A stretch of DNA of 64,000 nucleotides from Staphylococcus sp. IVB6240 (GTDB lineage: Bacteria > Bacillota > Bacilli > Staphylococcales > Staphylococcaceae): assembly GCF_025558425.1 (NCBI RefSeq), contig NZ_CP094718.1, positions 1 through 64,000 of the forward strand, given 5' to 3'. Of the stretch, positions 42,899 through 51,666 are shown piece by piece. The notes below the pieces were generated by a model that saw only the letters and a program-made list of their open reading frames with translations, had not been told where the DNA came from and did no database searches. Position 1 is the stretch's first letter. Each line of letters opens with the position of its first letter. A program made the translations under genes and the position numbers.

Positions 42899-43149
42899 TC
42901 TCGTTTATTTTGCAGATAATCCAGATATCAATTTTTAAAAAATCCAGTGTCGATTTTTTAAAACACTGCCCAGTTACATGCAAATTAAAATTTTCATGAT
43001 TTTTTATAGTTCCTAACAGGGTTAAAATTTGTATAACAAAAGTATAATGTTTATATAACGTTAGTATAATAAAACATTTTAACATTATACTTTTGATAAT
43101 CGTTTATCGCCGTCATCACAATAACTTTTAAAATACTCGTGCATAATTC
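42899..43149. repeat. Plasmid segment duplicated in inverted orientation
   Basis: Bases about 42905-43015 are the reverse-complement relative of 38275-38405: shared GATAATCCAGA / TCTGGATTATC, TCCAGTGTCGATTTTTTAA and CACTGCCCAGTTACATGCAAATT. It includes the last codons FADNPDINF of the 38370-38570 protein. The rest to 43149 is AT-rich without a gene. Confidence 0.75.
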
Positions 43150-43199
43150 AACAGCTGACCTCCCAATAACTACATGATGTTATCGGGAGGTCAGCTGTT
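43150..43199 (-). terminator. Terminator of the pC194-type rep gene
   Basis: A perfect 15-bp stem AACAGCTGACCTCCC (43150-43164) with its complement (43185-43199), and a second helix ATAAC/GTTAT inside. Confidence 0.88.
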
Positions 43200-43214
43200 A
43201 ACACTTATATTTTG

Positions 43215-43723
43215 TTATTGTTCTTCCTCGATTTCGTCTATCATTTTATGATTAATTTCTCTTTTTTCTTGTTCTGTTAAATCATAAAGTTCACTAGCCA
43301 AATACTCTTTTTGTTTCCAAATATAAAAAATTTGATAGATATATTCGGTTGGATCAATTTCTTTTAAATAATCTAAATCCCCATTTTTTAATTTCTTTTT
43401 AGCCTCTTTAAATAATCCTGAATAAACTAAAACCTGTTTACCTTTAAGTGATTTATAGAATGCATCAAATACTTTTTGATTTATTAAATAATCACTATCT
43501 TTACCAGAATACTTAGCCATTTCATATAACTCTTTATTGTTATTTTGTCTTATTTTTTGAACTTGAACTTGTGTGATTTCTGAAATGCCCGTTACATCAC
43601 GCCATAAATCTAACCATTCTTGTTGGCTAATATAATATCTTTTATCTGTGAAATACGATTTATTTACTGCAATTAACACATGAAAATGAGGATTATAATC
43701 ATCTCTTTTTTTATTATATGTAA
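43215..43723 (-). pseudogene. pC194-type Rep, C-terminal half
   Basis: About 169 codons read leftward from the IS431 copy 3 boundary, beginning LTYNKKRDDYNPHFHVLIAV. This includes the HUH-like PHFHVLIAV motif and the catalytic tyrosine region YEMAKYSGKDSDYLI, and ends in IDEIEEEQ like pC194 Rep. It is the missing C-terminus of the fragment at 40060-40380, now on the opposite strand. The native rep terminator follows it. Confidence 0.88.
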
Positions 43724-44513
43724 GGTTCTGTTGCAAAGTAAAAAAATATAGCTAACCACTAATATGTCATGTCAGTGTTCGTTTAACTTGCTAGCATGAT
43801 GCTAATTTCGTGGCATGGCGAAAATCCGCAGATCTGAAGAGACCTGCGGTTCTTTTTATATAGAGCGTAAATATATTGAATACCTTTTAAAGTATTCTTT
43901 GCCGTATTGATACTTTGATATCTTGTCTTTCTTACTTTAATATGACGGTGATCTTGCTCAATGAGATTATTCAGATATTTCGATGTACAATGACAGTCGG
44001 GATTCAGTTTAAACGTTTTAATAACTTTAGTCATGGCTACCTTCGTTGAAGGTGCCTGATCTGTAATCACTTTTTGAGGTTTACCAAATTGTTTAATGAG
44101 ACGTTTGATAAACGCATATGCTGCATGATTATCACGTTGCTTACGCAACCAAATATCTAATGTATGTCCCTCTGCATCAATGGCACGATATAAATAGTTC
44201 CATTTTCCTTTTATTTTGATGTACGTCTCATCAATACGCCATTTGTAATAAGCTTTTTTATGCTTTTTCTTCCAAATTTGATATAAAATCGGGGCATATT
44301 CTTGAACCCAACGGTAGACCGTTGAATGATGAACATTTACACCACGTTCCCTTAATATTTCAGATATATCACGATAACTCAATGCATATCTTAGATAGTA
44401 GCCAACGGCTAAAGTGATGACGTCCTTGTTAAATTGTTTATATCTGAAATAGTTCATACAGAAGACTCCTTTTTGTTAAAATTATACTATAAATTCAACT
44501 TTGCAACAGAACC
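43724..44513 (-). mobile_element. IS431 (IS6/IS26 family), copy 3
   Basis: A 790-bp IS431 in inverted orientation to copies 1 and 2, with both 16-bp terminal repeats intact. It is more divergent (for example THGA-type substitutions in the leader and ITDQAPSTK in the transposase). No target duplication: TATATGTAA on the left, TGTCAGAA on the right. Confidence 0.95.
43783..44457 (-). CDS. tnp: IS431 transposase, copy 3
   Basis: A 224-residue IS6-family DDE transposase with all three catalytic residues. It differs from copies 1 and 2 at several positions (TLAVG, TYIKIKGKWNY, TDQAPSTKVAMTK, YQSINTAKN), so it was acquired separately. Confidence 0.95.
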   Translation of the reverse strand: MNYFRYKQFNKDVITLAVGYYLRYALSYRDISEILRERGVNVHHSTVYRWVQEYAPILYQIWKKKHKKAYYKWRIDETYIKIKGKWNYLYRAIDAEGHTLDIWLRKQRDNHAAYAFIKRLIKQFGKPQKVITDQAPSTKVAMTKVIKTFKLNPDCHCTSKYLNNLIEQDHRHIKVRKTRYQSINTAKNTLKGIQYIYALYKKNRRSLQICGFSPCHEISIMLAS

Positions 44514-44845
44514 TGTCAGAAGGTAATCCTTATAATAAGGGTACACGTAAAAATCAGTTAACAGGTAGTTATGGACTATTTTCCCCTAGTGAAGTAAAAA
44601 GCGAGGGAACGAGATATCCAATTGATTTAACTTATTTTAAAACGGCAGAATCTGAAGGTAAAGTTTACCATCCGACTCAAAAACCCATAGATTTAGGCAG
44701 ATATTTAGTAAAAACTTATTCTAATTTGGGTGATACCATTTTAGATAATACTTGTGGTAGTGGTTCATTTTTAGTTTCTGCACTATTAGAAGGACGTAAC
44801 TTTATAGGTATAGACAAGGACATTGGACTACACGAGTTTGACTAG
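44514..44845 (+). pseudogene. DNA N6/N4-methyltransferase, C-terminal fragment
   Basis: About 110 codons running out of IS431 copy 3. They contain the HPTQKPIDLGRYLV motif and the AdoMet-binding FxGxG-type motif DNTCGSGSFLVSALL with GRNFIGIDKD, which belong to the C-terminal part of beta-class DNA methyltransferases. The N-terminal catalytic DPPY motif is lost, and after IDKD the frame ends abruptly (IGLHEFD). No restriction gene is next to it. An orphan stub of a restriction-modification system. Confidence 0.75.
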
Positions 44846-44945
44846 AATTATAACATGAAATCGAAAGCTTCTAAAATAACCAACATTTATGTTAAAGTAT
44901 GAAAATGGATTGAAAACGAAAAAATGTAATGAAAGAAGGATTGTT

Positions 44946-45854
44946 GTGACTCAACAATTTATCATAATTATTATACTGATTGCATTGGGTTATACATTAA
45001 AGAGGATTAATTACTTTAAGGCGAATGATAGTCAAGTATTCTCTACCTTAGTATTAAATGTCACATTGCCTTCGCTAGTAATAGTTAATTTGAACGGTGC
45101 AGAATTAGATTTATCACTTTCAATTTTACCAATAATGATGATTATTTATGGTATTCTTGCCAAAATTATTGTGGTCTGGTTATTTATAAATTATGATAAT
45201 CAGATTCGTGGTGCCACTGGCATGATGATAGCTTCGTTAAATATAGGGTTATTTGCGTATCCACTCGTTGAAGCGATATGGCCACAAACAGGGATGATAT
45301 ACTTTGGTATGGCTGATATAGGTGGGGCTATTATCATGTTTGGTGTAACTTACTTTGTCGGTAGCTATTTTAGTAGTGAAGGGGATAGTTTCGACTTTAA
45401 ATATTTAGGGAAAAACTTGCTTAAATCGGTGCCACTTATGACATATATTATAATGTTTATCTTAAATATGCTTGATATTCATTTTCCAGAGCCAGTAATT
45501 GATTTCTTCTCTGTGCTATCAGGTGCGAATATGCCATTATCAATGATTTTACTAGGTCTGATGTTAAACTTCAGTATTGATAAGAGATTCTTACCAATTG
45601 CTCTTAAATATTTAGCTATACACTATGGCTTAGGTATTATTGCTGGCTTATTAGTACATTTCTTTTTACCAGTTGATGATGAGATGATCAAAACAACTCT
45701 ACAAGTTGCCTGGTTATTACCAGTTGGCGTAGCTATCATACCTTACTCCATACAATTTAAATATAAAACTTTACCACTGGTAGGTATGGTCACTAATTTA
45801 ACGATTGTCATTAGCATTGTCATTTTATATATTTATCAAGCTTTATTTGTATAA
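44946..45854 (+). CDS. AEC-family (auxin efflux carrier type) permease
   Basis: A 303-residue integral membrane transporter from GTG 44946, with AAAGAAGGA just before it. About ten hydrophobic segments in two halves, opening FIIIIILIALGYTLKRINYF, match the AEC family of organic-anion or malate-type permeases. The two cytoplasmic breaks with Asn/Pro (NVTLPSLVIVNL and SGANMPLSMILLGLML) are family marks. The substrate is unknown. It stands alone before a large palindrome and a convergent gdh-glcU unit. Confidence 0.82.
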   Translation: MTQQFIIIIILIALGYTLKRINYFKANDSQVFSTLVLNVTLPSLVIVNLNGAELDLSLSILPIMMIIYGILAKIIVVWLFINYDNQIRGATGMMIASLNIGLFAYPLVEAIWPQTGMIYFGMADIGGAIIMFGVTYFVGSYFSSEGDSFDFKYLGKNLLKSVPLMTYIIMFILNMLDIHFPEPVIDFFSVLSGANMPLSMILLGLMLNFSIDKRFLPIALKYLAIHYGLGIIAGLLVHFFLPVDDEMIKTTLQVAWLLPVGVAIIPYSIQFKYKTLPLVGMVTNLTIVISIVILYIYQALFV

Positions 45855-45891
45855 AACGTTTTTAATGAATACTTTATTTATCAAACACATG

Positions 45892-45925
45892 TTAAGGTTG
45901 CGGCAATTAATTGCCGCAACCTTAA
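45892..45925. terminator. Perfect palindrome after the AEC permease
   Basis: A 34-base perfect palindrome TTAAGGTTGCGGCAATT and its complement, without a loop. It probably acts as a bidirectional terminator between the permease and gdh, although no long T-run follows. Confidence 0.65.
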
Positions 45926-46069
45926 TCGTTATATGGGCAGTAGCTTAAACTCTCCTCTATTTATTAGCTTTATTAATTGAAAAACAAGAATAATAAGACA
46001 TTTCAGTTTAAATGGTCTTAGCAAACGATTTGTCGCTAGACAAGATTAAGTCTAATTGACAAATATAAG

Positions 46070-46861
46070 TTAGCCTTTACCGCCCTTAAATGCTGGGTAG
46101 TTTGTCATACCACCATCTACATAGATTGTAGTACCATGAATGTAGTCAGCTAGATCTGAACATAAGAAACGTGCAACATTTGCAACTTGATCAGCTTCAC
46201 CAATTTCTTTGGCTGGAATCATTTCTAATGTTTCAGCGCGTGTTTCTGGGTCAGAGAATTTTTCTCTTGTATGTTCTGTTACGATAGCCCCAGGTGAGAT
46301 ATTGTTAATGCGGATGCCGTGTTGAGCATATTCCATAGACATTGTTTCCATCATTAATTTCAAACCACCTTTACTAGCAGCGTAGTTTACATAGTTTGGC
46401 CAAGGAATTCTATCGTGAACACTTGATGTATTAAGAATAATACCTTTTTTATCTTCTTTAAGAAATTGATTAACAGCGGCTTTTGAACCGATAAATGCAC
46501 CAGTTAAGTTGATATCAATAACTTTTTGCCATTCTTCTAGAGGCATTTCATGAGTTGGAATTGGTTTTTCGAAACCAGCATTATTAATAAGAATATCTAA
46601 TGTACCGAATGTATCAACTGCTGCTTTAATTAAATTGTTTACATCTTCTTCTTTTGATACATCTGCATGTACTTTAATTGCTTGTCCGCCTGCATCTTCA
46701 ATTAATTTGATAGATTCAGCAACATCGTCTAATGAACTTTCTGAAAGATAGTTAATAACAACTTTAGCTTTTTCTTTACCAAATTGTTCTACCATTGCTT
46801 TACCAATGCCGCTACTACCACCTGTGATAACTACTACTTTGCCTTCTAAATCTTTGAACAT
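46070..46861 (-). CDS. gdh: Glucose 1-dehydrogenase (short-chain dehydrogenase)
   Basis: An NAD(P)-dependent SDR enzyme of 263 residues from ATG 46861, with AAGGAGGAG ten bases upstream. The Rossmann motif is TGGSSGIGKA near residue 13, NNAG follows near 90, and the catalytic Ser-Tyr-Lys set is in SSVHDRIPWPNYVNYAASKGG. It matches Bacillus-type glucose dehydrogenases that make gluconolactone. The upstream partner glcU, 59 bases away on the same strand, encodes glucose uptake, as in Bacillus glcU-gdh operons. Confidence 0.88.
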   Translation of the reverse strand: MFKDLEGKVVVITGGSSGIGKAMVEQFGKEKAKVVINYLSESSLDDVAESIKLIEDAGGQAIKVHADVSKEEDVNNLIKAAVDTFGTLDILINNAGFEKPIPTHEMPLEEWQKVIDINLTGAFIGSKAAVNQFLKEDKKGIILNTSSVHDRIPWPNYVNYAASKGGLKLMMETMSMEYAQHGIRINNISPGAIVTEHTREKFSDPETRAETLEMIPAKEIGEADQVANVARFLCSDLADYIHGTTIYVDGGMTNYPAFKGGKG

Positions 46862-46920
46862 ATTCAAACTCCTCCTTAATTAGTAACAATCTAAAGCATG
46901 GTCATATCTCTTAATTATAA

Positions 46921-47778
46921 TTATGCTTTAATATATCCGAGTACAAAGGCTGCAATAACGATAAGTACAATACCAGCCCAAATACCAATCATTTGACGTT
47001 TGTCTTTTTTCTCGCCTAATAGGAAAATACCGCCGAGTGTAGATACAATAACTAATAACTGTGAAAATGAGAAACTAGTTGCTACACCAACTTTTGGTTG
47101 TGAGTAGAACATAAATAAGTTACCGATACCCCACACAACACCTGGGATTAAATTCCATAGTGTACTTTTAACTGATGTTTCATGTTTAGCTGATAGTATT
47201 AAACCACCAATAGCCATACCTATAGATTGGAAGAATAAAGCATTCATTCCATCTACGCCGAATATTTGTGCTACTACTACGTAGACAACATAACCAACAG
47301 TAGAAATTAAAAGGATAGGCATCGCTTTACCAAAGTTTTTGGTACTTTCTGATTCTTCATTTTTACCTTTAATAGATGTTAAAGCAATACCGATAACAAG
47401 TAATACCATAGCAACAAGTCCTAATGTAACTTGCACACCAGTACTCCATTCACCTAAGAAAATAGCACTAAATAACGTTGTACCAACTAATTGTAAACCT
47501 GTAGAAATAGGCATTGTTTTTGAAACACCTATAAGGCTGACAGATTTTAATTGATAACCTTGTCCTAATGCCCAGAAAGCACCAGAAATTAAACCAACGA
47601 TAATAATCGTAAGGTCATCAAATTTAGCATTACCTGTAAGTAATAAGATAATACCGATGATTAACGCACCAAAAGTTGTCCCTCTAATTTGATTATAAGG
47701 ACCTCCACCTACAAGAACATTAATTAAAACTACACTACCCCAGAATAACGCGGGTAATAAAGCAATTAATAAATCCAT
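46921..47778 (-). CDS. glcU: Glucose uptake permease GlcU (GRP family)
   Basis: A ten-helix sugar permease of the glucose/ribose porter family. From ATG 47778 it is 285 residues ([15 protein letters not shown]...); a GTG at 47790 would add four. The conserved [12 protein letters not shown] and [12 protein letters not shown] segments, and the [27 protein letters not shown] region, match staphylococcal GlcU. It imports glucose by a non-PTS route for the linked dehydrogenase. It is the first gene of a leftward operon with gdh. Confidence 0.9.
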   Translation of the reverse strand: MDLLIALLPALFWGSVVLINVLVGGGPYNQIRGTTFGALIIGIILLLTGNAKFDDLTIIIVGLISGAFWALGQGYQLKSVSLIGVSKTMPISTGLQLVGTTLFSAIFLGEWSTGVQVTLGLVAMVLLVIGIALTSIKGKNEESESTKNFGKAMPILLISTVGYVVYVVVAQIFGVDGMNALFFQSIGMAIGGLILSAKHETSVKSTLWNLIPGVVWGIGNLFMFYSQPKVGVATSFSFSQLLVIVSTLGGIFLLGEKKDKRQMIGIWAGIVLIVIAAFVLGYIKA

Positions 47779-47944
47779 ACTTTTACTCACTCTCTCTCTA
47801 TTTGTTTTTCTCCCCTTAAAACAATCACCAACAATTGTTTACAAACATTCATTCTAAACCAAACTATTATTTTAGTAAAAGTATTAGTTTATAATTTGCA
47901 ATTTTTTTATAATTAAATTGCAAAAAGATTTTATTTTAAATAAT

Positions 47945-48136
47945 GGTGGATTTTATAATCAACTTAGCTACCTTTAGACAAAAAACGCCACGTGAATTTC
48001 ATGTTATTATTGAAGTTACCACACAAACAATAAAGGAATGAATTTACATGACGCATACTTATTCTAACATGACAAATCATAAAGGAACACACCTAAGTTA
48101 TGTAGTCGGAAAAGGTGGCTAACTTAAACTTGAAAT
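47945..48136 (+). mobile_element. Internally deleted IS30 relic (MITE-like)
   Basis: 192 bases retain both ends of the IS30 element: the left end GGTGGATTTTATAATCAACTTAGC, the transposase start (MTHTYSNMTNHKGTHLSY), and the right end GGTGGCTAACTTAAACTTGAAAT. More than 1.1 kb in between is missing. Because both termini remain it could be mobilised in trans. Confidence 0.8.
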
Positions 48137-48353
48137 TTGCGTAATGAATTTTTTGAAAATAGCCCATTGAATGTATACATCCTATGTGTAATAAGGAATG
48201 ACACTAATATCAAAAATTCAGAAATCAGTAATATTATTTTGAAAATATTACAACTTTTTATTTACTATACACAAATCGATTACAAGTATTTATTTTCATT
48301 TAAGCACGTGATAGATTGAGTTCTATAGTTTAAGAAAAGGAAGGTTTATTAAA
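48137..48353. other. Intergenic region before lytM
   Basis: AT-rich. No RNA structure or clear promoter was recognised apart from the lytM ribosome binding site AAGGAAGG near 48337. Confidence 0.5.
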
Positions 48354-49316
48354 ATGAAAAAAATACTAACAACTTCAATAGCGACTATTGGAATTCTAAC
48401 TATGAGTATTGCTCAACAAGACGCACAAGCTGAAGAACAAAGTAGTGTATCTACGCAAAATACTCACAACTATACGGGAATTGAAAATGATGTTTATTAT
48501 ACAATAGATAGTAAAGGGAATTATCATCACACATTAGATGGCAATTGGAATCAATCTATGTTTGAACATAAAGAATATAAATCGTATGAAGTAGATCAAA
48601 ATGGTGTTACGCATTATTACTATTTTGAAAAAGATGATAATGATTATTCACCATCTCAATCAAATCAATCAATTAAGGATAAAGGTTATCAAGTAAATAA
48701 TGGAGAAGAGAATCAAACATCTGAAACAAATAAAGAAACGATAGCAAATGATAATCAAACAGCTAAGCATAATGAAACAGGAAGTAATGGACATGTAGCG
48801 ATTTCTAATGAAACAAATGATAATCAAGAAACAGCTCAATATAACAATACTGCTTCTAAAGAACAATCTACTCATAACAACGATGCAACTAGCACTAAGG
48901 AAGCGAAAGGTAATGCAGAAGCTTCATCAAATTGGCTTACTAAAAATAAAAAGTTACAAGAATATGGTCAATATCACGGCGGAGGTGCACATTACGGTGT
49001 AGATTATGCTATGGAAGAAAATACCCCTGTATACGCTTTAGCAGATGGAACTGTGATTCAAAGTGGTTGGAGTAACTACGGTGGTGGTAACCAAGTAACA
49101 ATAAAAGAGAAAAATAGTGATTATTATCAATGGTACATGCATATGAATAAATTAAATGTAAATAAAGGTGACGAAGTGAAAGCAGGTCAACAAATTGGAC
49201 AATCAGGTAATACTGGTAATTCAACGGCACCACATTTACATTTCCAACGTATGCAAGGTGGCGTAGGTAATGAATATTCAGTTAATCCAGATTCTTATAT
49301 CAACAACAATCAATAA
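48354..49316 (+). CDS. lytM: LytM-family M23 glycyl-glycine endopeptidase
   Basis: A secreted peptidoglycan hydrolase of 320 residues. The signal peptide ends near DAQA-EEQ (Ala26). The N-terminal domain [19 protein letters not shown] matches S. aureus LytM, a linker rich in Asn/Thr/Glu follows (about 100-190), and the C-terminal M23 domain has zinc ligands His213, Asp217 (HYGVD) and His296 (HLH) with catalytic His263. It should cut pentaglycine cross-bridges. A terminator follows. WalR usually controls such autolysins, but no clear WalR box was seen. Confidence 0.93.
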   Translation: MKKILTTSIATIGILTMSIAQQDAQAEEQSSVSTQNTHNYTGIENDVYYTIDSKGNYHHTLDGNWNQSMFEHKEYKSYEVDQNGVTHYYYFEKDDNDYSPSQSNQSIKDKGYQVNNGEENQTSETNKETIANDNQTAKHNETGSNGHVAISNETNDNQETAQYNNTASKEQSTHNNDATSTKEAKGNAEASSNWLTKNKKLQEYGQYHGGGAHYGVDYAMEENTPVYALADGTVIQSGWSNYGGGNQVTIKEKNSDYYQWYMHMNKLNVNKGDEVKAGQQIGQSGNTGNSTAPHLHFQRMQGGVGNEYSVNPDSYINNNQ

Positions 49317-49325
49317 TTTTATAAG

Positions 49326-49360
49326 AAAAAATCACGTCTTATTATAGGCGTGATTTTTTT
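49326..49360 (+). terminator. Terminator after lytM
   Basis: An 11-bp stem AAAAAATCACG/CGTGATTTTTT with a 12-base loop and a T-run. Confidence 0.9.
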
Positions 49361-49387
49361 ATTTGAACTTAAGAAGTAGATATGTTT

Positions 49388-49412
49388 AAATGTAATTATT
49401 ATAGTTACATTT
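49388..49412. promoter_or_regulatory. Operator-like palindrome before the hypR pseudogene
   Basis: AAATGTAA-N9-TTACATTT, perfectly symmetric arms, 17 bases before the gene start. Probable autoregulatory site of the Rrf2-type repressor. Confidence 0.6.
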
Positions 49413-49428
49413 AAAAGGAGATGATTCA

Positions 49429-49863
49429 TTGAATTTAGAATTTAATATCGCGGTTCACGTATTAACTTTCTTAAGTAAACATTCATCTGAAAGATTTAGT
49501 AGTGTCGAATTGTCATGAAAAGTTTGTGTTAATCCTGTGCAATTAAGAAGAGTTATGAGCAAACTATTAGAAGAAGGTTACATTACAACACAAAAGGGCA
49601 AATATGGAGGGTATCGTATAAATGGTAATGTGTTAGATACGCCATTATCCAATTTATTTAAATTATTCGCTTCTAGTCAATCATTTGGCAGAATTTATAC
49701 AGGTACAAAAGAAAGTGACTGTAAAATCTCAAATGAAATGAGTCGAGTAATGTCCAACTATCATCGAAAAGAATTTGAAATAATTGAAAAATATTATCAA
49801 AATATTTCTATTGGAGATATATTAAACGATATATTAATGGAGGGTTACAATGAAAAAGTATGA
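49429..49863 (+). pseudogene. HypR-like Rrf2 redox regulator, interrupted by TGA
   Basis: From TTG 49429 (AAAAGGAG upstream) the frame reads MNLEFNIAVHVLTFLSKHSSERFSSVELS, stops at TGA 49516-49518, then continues KVCVNPVQLRRVMSKLLEEG and YGGYRINGNVL to 49863. This is an Rrf2-family winged-helix regulator. Cys33 in VCVNP and Cys98 correspond to the redox cysteines Cys33 and Cys99 of S. aureus HypR, the hypochlorite-sensing repressor of merA. Restart at GTG or ATG inside would lose the first helix. The 3' end overlaps the merA-like start by 14 bases. Confidence 0.85.
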
Positions 49864-51172
49864 TTTATTAATTTTAGGGTTTGGTAAAGGTGGAAAAACA
49901 CTAGCAAAAACAGCTTCAGCTCAAGGGAAACAAGTAGCAGTTGTTGAACAATCCAAAAAAATGTATGGTGGTACATGTATCAATATCGGCTGTATTCCAT
50001 CTAAAACATTAGTGCACGAAGGATTAGAAAGTGGATCGTTCAATCAAGCATTTGAGCGTAAAGAAGAAGTCGTAACGGCCCTTAATAAAAAGAATTATCA
50101 TAACTTAGCAGACGATGAAAATATAACAGTATTAGATTACAAGGCTAGCTTTAAATCCAATACGGAAGTAGACTTATTAGATGAACAAGGCAAAGTTGTA
50201 GATACTTTAACAGCAGATGACATTGTGATAAATACTGGTGCAACACCTGTTATTCCTGATATCAAAGGCATTAAAGAATCTAAACATTTATATGATTCTA
50301 CAGGAATAATGAATTTAAGCGAACAACCTAAACGGTTAGTTATTGTTGGCGGAGGATATATTTCTTTAGAATTCGCATCTATGTTTTCAAACTTTGGTAC
50401 ACAAGTGACTGTATTAGAAGCGAATGATAAATTAATGGCAAGAGAAGATGAAGAAATCGTTTCACATGCGATTAAAGATTTAGAAGATAAAGGTGTAAAA
50501 TTCGAGTTAGGTGCTCAAACTTCAGAATTTGAAGATAAAGATGGATATACAATCGCTAAAACGAATAAAGGTGATTTTGAAGCAGAAGCGGTATTACTCG
50601 CAATTGGTAGAAAGCCAAATACTGACTTAAATTTAGAAAACACTGATATTAAACTAGGTGAACGTGGCGAAATAGAAGTCAATAATCAGTTGGAAACAGC
50701 TGTAAAACATATCTATGCAATAGGTGATGTAAAAGGTGGCATGCAATTCACTTATATTTCTTTAGATGACTTTAGAATTGTTAAAGACAAATTATTCGGT
50801 TCAGTTGCTCGCACTACAGAAAATAGAGGTGCGGTACCTTATACGGTATTTATAGATCCTCCATTATCTCGTGTGGGATTGACTGCTAAAGAAGCAAAAG
50901 AACAAGGGTATGAAATTAAAGAAGGTAAACTACCAGTAAGTAATATACCTCGTCACAAAATTAATAATGATCCTAGAGGTTTGTTTAAAGTTGTGATAGA
51001 CGCAACAACAAATAAAGTACTTGGGGCTACTTTATATGGTTTACAATCCGAGGAAATCATAAATTTAGTAAAACTGACAATTGACCAAAATATTGACTAT
51101 ACAGTTTTACGTGACAATATATATACACATCCTACTATGATAGAATCATTTAATGATTTATTTAATATTTAA
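49850..51172 (+). CDS. merA: MerA/RclA-like flavin disulfide reductase
   Basis: A 440-residue pyridine-nucleotide-disulfide oxidoreductase. The FAD motif GFGKGGKTLA is near residue 10, the redox pair is Cys43/Cys48 in GGTCINIGCIPSK, the NAD(P)H motif is VGGGYISLEFASMF, and the C-terminal dimerisation domain ends with the HPTMIE segment. No N-terminal heavy-metal domain and no C-terminal Cys pair of mercuric reductases are present. It matches the HypR-controlled MerA of S. aureus, which protects against hypochlorite and allicin. The broken hypR upstream suggests constitutive expression. Confidence 0.88.
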   Translation: MKKYDLLILGFGKGGKTLAKTASAQGKQVAVVEQSKKMYGGTCINIGCIPSKTLVHEGLESGSFNQAFERKEEVVTALNKKNYHNLADDENITVLDYKASFKSNTEVDLLDEQGKVVDTLTADDIVINTGATPVIPDIKGIKESKHLYDSTGIMNLSEQPKRLVIVGGGYISLEFASMFSNFGTQVTVLEANDKLMAREDEEIVSHAIKDLEDKGVKFELGAQTSEFEDKDGYTIAKTNKGDFEAEAVLLAIGRKPNTDLNLENTDIKLGERGEIEVNNQLETAVKHIYAIGDVKGGMQFTYISLDDFRIVKDKLFGSVARTTENRGAVPYTVFIDPPLSRVGLTAKEAKEQGYEIKEGKLPVSNIPRHKINNDPRGLFKVVIDATTNKVLGATLYGLQSEEIINLVKLTIDQNIDYTVLRDNIYTHPTMIESFNDLFNI

Positions 51173-51291
51173 TTATATATAAATGTAATAAAGGCACAAC
51201 ACATATTGACGAATTGTTCAATAATGTGGATGTGCCTTTTTTTATTGAAACGACATTAACTACTCTTCATCCCGATTTTAATACTTGTAAT

Positions 51292-51322
51292 TATAATACA
51301 GTTAAACAACTATATAGTTGTT
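51292..51322 (+). promoter_or_regulatory. ars promoter and ArsR operator
   Basis: TATAAT at 51292-51297 is followed by the perfect 18-bp palindrome AACAAC-TATATA-GTTGTT (51305-51322), which would be the ArsR binding site over the transcription start. Confidence 0.75.
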
Positions 51323-51351
51323 AATCTATTTAATATCTAGGAGGTAGATAT

Positions 51352-51666
51352 GTGTCTTATAAAGAACTCTCAACAATATTAAAAGTGTTATCAGATCCAA
51401 GTATATTGGAAATATTAGACTTGCTTTCTTGTGGTGAATTATGTGCTTGTGATTTGTTGGAGCACTTTCAATTCTCACAACCAACACTCAGTCATCATAT
51501 GAAGTTATTAGTAGATAACGAATTAGTTTATACACGTAAAGATGGTAACAAACATATGTACCAACTTAATCATGTTATTTTAGATGATATCAATCAAAAT
51601 ATAAACATTATTGACACATCTAACCAACGTTGTGTATGTAAAAATATAAAATCAGGTGAATGTTGA
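51352..51666 (+). CDS. arsR: Arsenic-responsive repressor ArsR
   Basis: A SmtB/ArsR-family winged-helix repressor, 104 residues, from GTG 51352 behind AGGAGGT. The arsenite-binding site is the ELCACDL motif (two Cys in one helix) within [16 protein letters not shown], followed by the recognition helix [11 protein letters not shown]. Release by As(III) or Sb(III) derepresses the operon. A further Cys pair lies near the C-terminus ([11 protein letters not shown]). It overlaps the arsB start. Confidence 0.95.
   Translation: MSYKELSTILKVLSDPSILEILDLLSCGELCACDLLEHFQFSQPTLSHHMKLLVDNELVYTRKDGNKHMYQLNHVILDDINQNINIIDTSNQRCVCKNIKSGEC

Noticed and set aside
48137..48319. A 60-codon open frame before lytM
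   Set aside because: Begins at the edge of the IS30 relic, AT-rich random composition, no ribosome binding site.
49850..51172. Mercuric reductase of a mer operon
   Set aside because: No N-terminal metal-binding domain, no C-terminal vicinal cysteines, and no merR, merT, merP or merB nearby. The HypR-MerA oxidant-defence pair fits better.
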